Positions 53,207-64,000 of a stretch of DNA of 64,000 bases are shown piece by piece. This stretch comes from Paludibaculum sp. (GTDB lineage Bacteria > Acidobacteriota > Terriglobia > Bryobacterales > Bryobacteraceae). The notes under the pieces were generated by a model. It was not told the DNA's origin. It did not search any database and saw nothing but the letters and a program-made list of their open reading frames with translations. Positions within the stretch are counted from its first letter, which is position 1, and every line of letters starts with the position of its first letter. A program made the position numbers and the translations under genes. The stretch spans positions 1 to 64,000 of the forward strand of contig JARKQJ010000139.1 in NCBI GenBank assembly GCA_029973955.1, written 5' to 3'.

Positions 53207-54222
53207 CGACTGACCTCCACCACCGGAACCGGGCCCTTGCCCTTGAGTTCCACCATGCCGCGGGGCGTAATCGTCAGGCCGCTGAGCGCAGCGCCCTCCG
53301 CTTCCGTCACTGCCACCGCGCCTGGCGTGGAAGCCGCGGTCAGGCGGGATGCCACGTTCACAATGTCGCCCCAGATGTCGAACTGGTATCGCTCGCGGCC
53401 CACGATCCCCGCCATCACAGCGCCACGGTGGGCGCCGGCACGCACCACCCAGCCCGGCCCCACCAATGGCACCGCCGCGGAAATCTCCAGTGCGCACAGA
53501 ACTGCGGCGCGCAGCGGATCGGCGTTGGGTGTCAGCAGGCCGGCCGTCGCCAGGAACGCGTCGCCGATGGTCTTAATCTTCTCCAAACCGTGACGCGCGG
53601 CCGTCTCTTCAAAGAGAATAAACAGATCGCTGAGGCTCCCCACCACCTCTTCCGGACTGTGTTGATCGCAGTATTTCGTAAAGCCCACCAGGTCCACGAA
53701 CAGCACGGCCACGTTTTCGAAGCGCTGTGGCGCCACGTGCCCCGTGGCTTTGATCTCCGACACCGCGGCGGCCGGGAGGATGTTGTCGAGCAGAGCATCC
53801 ACCTTCCGCTTCTCCCCTTCCAACTGCCTCTGCGCCTCCCGCAGCGACAGGTGCGTATTCACTCTCGCCAGCACCACCGGCGGCGAGAAGGGTTTGTGGA
53901 TGTAATCGACGGCCCCCACCTCAAAGCCCATGGTTTCGTCCTCCGCCTCAGTTCGCGCGGTGAGGAAGATGACCGGAATGTCGTGTGTGGCGGGATCTTC
54001 TTTCAAGCGCCGGCAGACTTCGTAGCCGTCCATCTCCGGCATCATCACGTCGAGCAGGATGAGGTCCGGCGCCGGCTGCACCTTCACCAGTTCCAACGCC
54101 TTCGCGCCGCTGGTGGCGATCCTCGTCCTGTACTGGTCCTTGAGAATCGCGTGGGCCACCTGAATGTTGGCCGGAGCGTCGTCCACCAGCAGAATCAGCT
54201 TCTTTTCCGGGACAGGATTCAT
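53203..54222 (-). CDS. response regulator with class III adenylate cyclase output
   Basis: A 339-residue protein. The receiver domain (8-125) has phospho-acceptor D58 ([12 protein letters not shown]) and K110. A helical linker precedes the class III cyclase domain (about 165-335) with metal-binding D177 (FVDLVGFT) and D221 (TIGDAF), purine-selecting K217 and D282 (FDIWGD), and transition-state N289/R293. The Lys/Asp pair predicts ATP rather than GTP, so the product would be cAMP. The start overlaps the stop of the hybrid kinase gene, its probable partner. Confidence 0.9.
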   Translation of the reverse strand: MNPVPEKKLILLVDDAPANIQVAHAILKDQYRTRIATSGAKALELVKVQPAPDLILLDVMMPEMDGYEVCRRLKEDPATHDIPVIFLTARTEAEDETMGFEVGAVDYIHKPFSPPVVLARVNTHLSLREAQRQLEGEKRKVDALLDNILPAAAVSEIKATGHVAPQRFENVAVLFVDLVGFTKYCDQHSPEEVVGSLSDLFILFEETAARHGLEKIKTIGDAFLATAGLLTPNADPLRAAVLCALEISAAVPLVGPGWVVRAGAHRGAVMAGIVGRERYQFDIWGDIVNVASRLTAASTPGAVAVTEAEGAALSGLTITPRGMVELKGKGPVPVVEVSR

Positions 54223-57200
54223 GATCCGGGTTCCTCTTCCAGGCCGGCAGCCTGCACTAACTCATCCAGGCGCCGCAGCGCGGCATCGAAATCGAACTCA
54301 GCGATCGCGGCATCCAGCTTCGCCGCCAACGGGCCGGGCGCCTTGTTGCCCAACGCGCTGGCAAACGCATTCGCGGCCTCCGCCGAATCACCATCGTTAG
54401 CCAACAGCAGCCCGCGCAACCGGGCGGCCGCGGCGGCTGCGGCGGCGGCATCGAATTCCGTCTTCCGCTCTTCGCTGCGTGATGAGACCGCCGCTGCCAG
54501 CGCTTCCCGGATCGCCGATACCCGCGATTCCATCACGATTCTCAATTGTGCCAGATTGCTCTCCACGTCCGGACGGCTGTCCTTGACTGACTTCTCCACC
54601 CTGGCCGACGCTTCCTGAACCGCCCGAATCCCGATGTTGCCGGACACGCCCTTGACGGTGTGCGCCAGCCTCTCGGCCAGGCCCGAGTCGCCCCTGTGCA
54701 ACGCGGCCGCGATCTCATCCGCCACGCCGGCCTGCCGGGCGACGAACTGCTCCAACAGGCTGCGGTAGAGCTTCCTGCTGCCCGCCACGCGCCGCAGGCC
54801 GTCTTCCACATCCACGCCTTCGATCGTCGGGATCTCCACGTCCTCCGAAGCCGCGCGTTGTCGCGTCTGAGAAGCCGGCAGCGGCTTGGCCCAGCGGCCG
54901 ATGGCGGCGAAGAGCGCGTCTGGATCGATCGGCTTGGTCACGTGATCGTTCATCCCTGCCTCCAGACAGCGCTGCCGCTCTTCGGCCAGCGCGTGCGCCG
55001 TCATGGCGAGGATGGGCAACCGGTCAAAGCGCGCGTCCTTGCGCAGAATGCCCACCGCGGTATAGCCATCCATCTCCGGCATCTGCAGGTCCATCAGCAC
55101 CAGGTCGAACGGCGGCGGTTGCGGCCCTTCGGTCAGGATCTTCACGGCGATGCCGCCGTGGTTCGCCACCGTCACCTTGGCGCCCGCGCTTTCCAATAGT
55201 TCCACCGCCACCTGTTGGTTGATTTCGTTATCCTCCGTGAGCAGGATGCGCACGCCCTGCGCGTTGTGCTGCGCCGCCTCGCTCCGGTGGCCGGCCGCAT
55301 CGGCATTCTGGTTCAGGCCGAACAGATCCATGAGCGTGTCGAAAAGCAGGGAGGTGCCGACGGGTTTCAGCAGATACCCGTCTGTGCCGAGCTTCTCCGC
55401 CTTGAGCCGCACCTCTTCCCGCCCGAACGCGGTGACGATCACTATCTTCGGACGATGCTTCAGGCGCAGATCCTGAAGGATGGCCGCGCTGGCCTGCAGT
55501 CCGTCCATGCCGGGCATCTGCCAGTCCATGAGGACGAGGCTGAATGGGTCCTGCTCGTCCGCATCCGCCAGAACCCGAATGCACTCTTCGCCGCTGCTCA
55601 CCGATTGTGCGCGCAAAGCCAAGCCACCCAGCATGTCGCAGAGGATCTCGCGAGCCTGCGCGTTGTCGTCCACTACCAGCACTCGCAACCCGGCCAGATC
55701 CGGAATCAACCGCTTCTTTTCCTGCTCCCTGCCGACCCCGAAACAGGCGGTGAATTGGAACGTGCTTCCCCGCCCCGCGACACTCTCCACCCAGATCTCA
55801 CCGCCCATCATCTCCACCAGCCGTTTGCAGATGGACAGTCCCAATCCCGTGCCGCCAAACTTCCGCGTCGTGGAAGCGTCGGCCTGACTGAACGCCTGGA
55901 ACAGCCGTCCCGACTGCTCCGGCGTCATTCCAATTCCTGTGTCCCGCACTGAGAACTTCAGTTTCACCTGATCCGACAGCCGCTCCACCACATGCACTGA
56001 GGCCACTACTTCGCCATGCTCAGTGAACTTCACCGCGTTGTTCACCAGATTGATCAGGACCTGGCCCAGCCGCAACGGATCGCCCACCAGGATCGGCGGG
56101 ATCGCCTGTTCGGAGGAGATCAGGAACTCCAGTCCCTTCTCCTGTGCCCTCTGTCCCACCACGGTGGAGAGGTTCTCCAGCACATCTTCGAAGCGAAACT
56201 CCGCGTTCTCAATATCCAGCTTTCCGGCTTCAATCTTGGAAAAATCCAGAATGTCGTTGATGATGCCGAGCAGGGATCCGGCAGCGGTGCGCACCTTCGT
56301 CAGGTAGTCGCGCTGCTTGGGGTTGAGCTCGGTCTTCAGCGCCAGATGTGTCATGCCGATAATGGCATTCATCGGCGTGCGGATCTCGTGGCTCATGTTC
56401 GCCAGGAACATGCTCTTGGCCGCGGTGGCCTCTTCCGCCTTCAACTTGGCCACCTCCAACTCCTCTTCGTTGCGCCGCCGTTCGATGCCCAGACAGATCC
56501 CGGCCGCGGCCTCACCCAGCGCCCGAAACTCTTCCGGCAGGAGCGGCGCCCGCCCGAACGTGGCCAGCACACCCATCAGTTTGCCCTTTACCACCAGCGG
56601 ATGCCCCCCAACAGAGACAATGCCGTTCTGCCTGACCCAGCCCTCATCCAACCCCTCAACGCCGGCAGCCTCGTTCGTCTCCAGCACCTGCTGGCTGCCG
56701 CCGATCCGGCCGATCAGCAACTTGGCCGGACTCAACCGCGAGTTCGGCCCCGACAGATCCGTGCTCAGCCCCGTGCTGGCGCAGAGCAGCAGGTCTTCAC
56801 TGTCCGGATCCTTGATCCAAATGCGCGTGAACACCGTACCCAGGCCGCTCTGCACCGCCTCTGCGCAGCTTTTGGCCATTTCGCCGAAATCCCGTGTTTC
56901 CAGCAGTGCACTGCTCACTTGCGCCTGCATCGCATCCAAACGGGCGCTCCTGTTCATGGCTTCCGCACTCTGTCGCAGCTCGGCCACCATCTTGTTGAAG
57001 ATCTCCGTGAGCCCGCCTACTTCATCTTTCGAAACCACCGGCACCTGCACCGTCAGGTCGCCCACCGAAACCCTTGCCGCGGCGGACGCCAACCTCTGCA
57101 CCGGTCTCACGATCGCCCGCGTGGCCAGCGCGGCGGACGCGGCCACTAGGAACAGCAGCATCGAAATCCAGATGCGGATCAGGTTCCTCATCTTGACGAT

Positions 57201-58412
57201 GGCAAGCAATGCTTCGCTTTCATCCATGCGCGCCGCTACCGTCCAATGCAGGCCGGGAATCCGCAATGGACCATAGGAGATCAGGCTGCGGCCGCCGGAA
57301 CTGCCGATCTGCACCCCTTGGCCTTCTTTGCCGGCCAGCGCAGCCTCCACGGAAGGGAGCCGAACCTCCTGTTGCAGAGCCGTGGTCTGATACGCGCCAA
57401 TCCGCTGCAGCGTCGCCTCCGGCACGCCCCGCGCACGCATGCGGCGAATGTGGCCTTCCGGGTCGTTCACATAACCGCGCGAATTGGTGCGCAGCAGATA
57501 GTCCGGGCCCACGATTCCGGTGTCTCCCGTCTTGCCGAGCCCATCACGTTCCCAGCCGTGATCTCCGGATACCATGCGGTCGAGTTCGTGGATGCTGAAC
57601 TGGAACACGATCACGCCCACGCGCTTCGATCCGTCGTAGATCGAATTCGAGATGAAAGCGGCCGGTGCGCCCAGGGTTGGCTCGTATGGAGCGAAGTCGA
57701 CGAGTTGCGCCTCATCGGGGTTAGAGTCGTTGCGGCTCGCCAGGAAGGCGCGCCCTAGTCCGGTGTCGCGATACGGCCCGTCGATCAAGCTGGTGGCAAA
57801 GTCGGGCTGTTTCGCCACGCTATACACAACCCGGCCCGTCTCGCTGTCGATCAGAAAAAAATCATAGTAACCGAATTGGCGCGCGACCCTGCGAAACGAC
57901 GAGTGGTACTTCTGATGAACCCGGCTGTATGCGCTGCCGTCCCCCGCCCTGTTCAATTGATCCCGCTGGTCTCTCGGGAACGGGTTTTTGACGATGTAGT
58001 GATGCTGTAAGTAGTACGGCGCGCGCCCCGCCGGAAGATACTCATGGTGCGGCCTTAGCTTGGGCATGAGCTTGCCCAGCCTCGAGAGGTAATCCGACTC
58101 GTAGAACAGCCGCAGGTTCTCAGCCTGAACGGGATCCGGCGCCGGCCCGTCCAACTCGCGGAACGACTGCCGGAACTCCCGCATCGCATCGATCATCATT
58201 CGATCCATGCTCAGCGTGATGATGTGGTTCCGCAGGTTCCCGAAGTACGATTCCACCTGCTGCGCTTTCGCCCGCCTGATCCCCGCCAGTTGCCGCAGCG
58301 CGGCATCCGTGAGCCCTTCGCTCGCCTCACGGTAGGCGATGTAGGAGGCCACCACCACGGATATGCCGGCGATCGCCCCCATTGTCAGCAGCAGTTTGTT
58401 GCGGATTCTCAC
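54219..58412 (-). CDS. hybrid sensor histidine kinase with two receivers and Hpt
   Basis: A 1397-residue membrane protein with an N-terminal helix (8-26), a large periplasmic dCache-like sensor (30-405), a second helix (411-430), HAMP (431-485) and GAF (about 500-645). The HisKA domain has H675 (MSHEIRTP), followed by HATPase (770-890; DTGIGM, GTGLGLS), receiver 1 (D962), receiver 2 (D1107) and Hpt (H1250, AHTVKG). Acidic and aromatic residues in the sensor would suit a small-molecule ligand. It overlaps the cyclase gene by 4 bp, so the phosphorelay probably ends at cyclase D58. Confidence 0.93.
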   Translation of the reverse strand: MRIRNKLLLTMGAIAGISVVVASYIAYREASEGLTDAALRQLAGIRRAKAQQVESYFGNLRNHIITLSMDRMMIDAMREFRQSFRELDGPAPDPVQAENLRLFYESDYLSRLGKLMPKLRPHHEYLPAGRAPYYLQHHYIVKNPFPRDQRDQLNRAGDGSAYSRVHQKYHSSFRRVARQFGYYDFFLIDSETGRVVYSVAKQPDFATSLIDGPYRDTGLGRAFLASRNDSNPDEAQLVDFAPYEPTLGAPAAFISNSIYDGSKRVGVIVFQFSIHELDRMVSGDHGWERDGLGKTGDTGIVGPDYLLRTNSRGYVNDPEGHIRRMRARGVPEATLQRIGAYQTTALQQEVRLPSVEAALAGKEGQGVQIGSSGGRSLISYGPLRIPGLHWTVAARMDESEALLAIVKMRNLIRIWISMLLFLVAASAALATRAIVRPVQRLASAAARVSVGDLTVQVPVVSKDEVGGLTEIFNKMVAELRQSAEAMNRSARLDAMQAQVSSALLETRDFGEMAKSCAEAVQSGLGTVFTRIWIKDPDSEDLLLCASTGLSTDLSGPNSRLSPAKLLIGRIGGSQQVLETNEAAGVEGLDEGWVRQNGIVSVGGHPLVVKGKLMGVLATFGRAPLLPEEFRALGEAAAGICLGIERRRNEEELEVAKLKAEEATAAKSMFLANMSHEIRTPMNAIIGMTHLALKTELNPKQRDYLTKVRTAAGSLLGIINDILDFSKIEAGKLDIENAEFRFEDVLENLSTVVGQRAQEKGLEFLISSEQAIPPILVGDPLRLGQVLINLVNNAVKFTEHGEVVASVHVVERLSDQVKLKFSVRDTGIGMTPEQSGRLFQAFSQADASTTRKFGGTGLGLSICKRLVEMMGGEIWVESVAGRGSTFQFTACFGVGREQEKKRLIPDLAGLRVLVVDDNAQAREILCDMLGGLALRAQSVSSGEECIRVLADADEQDPFSLVLMDWQMPGMDGLQASAAILQDLRLKHRPKIVIVTAFGREEVRLKAEKLGTDGYLLKPVGTSLLFDTLMDLFGLNQNADAAGHRSEAAQHNAQGVRILLTEDNEINQQVAVELLESAGAKVTVANHGGIAVKILTEGPQPPPFDLVLMDLQMPEMDGYTAVGILRKDARFDRLPILAMTAHALAEERQRCLEAGMNDHVTKPIDPDALFAAIGRWAKPLPASQTRQRAASEDVEIPTIEGVDVEDGLRRVAGSRKLYRSLLEQFVARQAGVADEIAAALHRGDSGLAERLAHTVKGVSGNIGIRAVQEASARVEKSVKDSRPDVESNLAQLRIVMESRVSAIREALAAAVSSRSEERKTEFDAAAAAAAAARLRGLLLANDGDSAEAANAFASALGNKAPGPLAAKLDAAIAEFDFDAALRRLDELVQAAGLEEEPGS

Positions 58413-58490
58413 GAATCAATTCCCTAGTCTCCCAGCATAGTGTCCGGGCCGCCTGCTCACAATCCCGCGCCTGCGCCTCTGGAGCAATAG

Positions 58491-58517
58491 AAAAGGCCGG
58501 GGCGTTGGCCCCGGCCT
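58491..58517 (-). terminator. Rho-independent terminator of rpoBC
   Basis: AGGCCGGGGC and GCCCCGGCCT (58494-58517) form a 10-bp GC-rich stem with a CAAC loop, followed on the minus strand by TTTTCT. It is 26 bp after the rpoC stop. Confidence 0.85.
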
Positions 58518-58542
58518 CTTCCTGGTTCAGTGTGAAACTGGC

Positions 58543-62772
<4,230 letters not shown>

Positions 62773-62797
62773 ATTCGCCTCCTGTCCTTTCCCGGTC

Positions 62798-64000
<1,203 letters not shown>

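Overview
The window reads as a high-GC chromosomal segment of an Acidobacteriota bacterium, most likely of the Solibacter/Bryobacter group. Pointers are a VWFA-related protein of the acidobacterial type, an NHL/Ig-like secreted protein whose C-terminus resembles the domain expanded in Solibacter, paired Tat-exported Gfo/Idh/MocA oxidoreductases, and many secreted sugar-ester and glycan enzymes. The assignment comes from gene content only; there is no rRNA here.

Layout. 1-4149: the end of a prenyltransferase-like repeat protein and a DUF362 protein, then a compact operon of an ECF-type sigma factor, a His-rich membrane protein, two tandem small PAS-like sensors, a flavin/PNPOx-like protein and a CcdC-like membrane protein. 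4187-6079: a peroxide-defence operon (ohr, glutathione peroxidase, ohrR, doxX) behind a near-consensus promoter and a 25-bp palindrome. 6126-9382: an integrase module beside an initiator tRNA-Met gene, with an excisionase-like gene and two paralogous DNA-binding genes. 9433-17775: secreted carbohydrate metabolism (SGNH esterase, two exported oxidoreductases, VWA protein, acetyl-xylan-esterase-like hydrolase, nitrilase-family amidase). 17815-27145: MoxR ATPase, DUF58, giant BatA/VWA protein and an NHL-repeat protein. 27135-31373: thiE, a DUF4242 protein, and an argF-argH-argR operon under two ARG boxes, ending in a peroxiredoxin gene with an in-frame TGA exactly at the catalytic cysteine codon (candidate selenoprotein). 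31479-33000: a CCHC zinc-knuckle protein and a galactonate-dehydratase-like enzyme.

33361-41372: a cluster I cannot assign to a known system. It holds a beta-propeller protein, two membrane proteins sharing an N-terminal GQW module, a TPR/zinc-ribbon protein, a 1304-residue exported protein with a 12-residue repeat tract, and a zinc-ribbon/Yip1 membrane protein. 41474-44620: an iron-type ABC importer. 44598-47897: a GH67-like glycosidase and a nucleoside hydrolase.

48062-58412: what looks like a complete cAMP circuit: class II cAMP phosphodiesterase, a nucleotide-translocase-like membrane protein fused to HEAT-like repeats and a cyclic-nucleotide-binding domain, a GAF/SpoIIE phosphatase, a response-regulator adenylate cyclase and a hybrid histidine kinase. 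58543-64000: rpoC and the 3' part of rpoB.

The three observations I rate highest are the candidate selenocysteine peroxiredoxin, the cAMP circuit built around the transporter fusion, and the zinc-ribbon/GQW/giant-exoprotein cluster.
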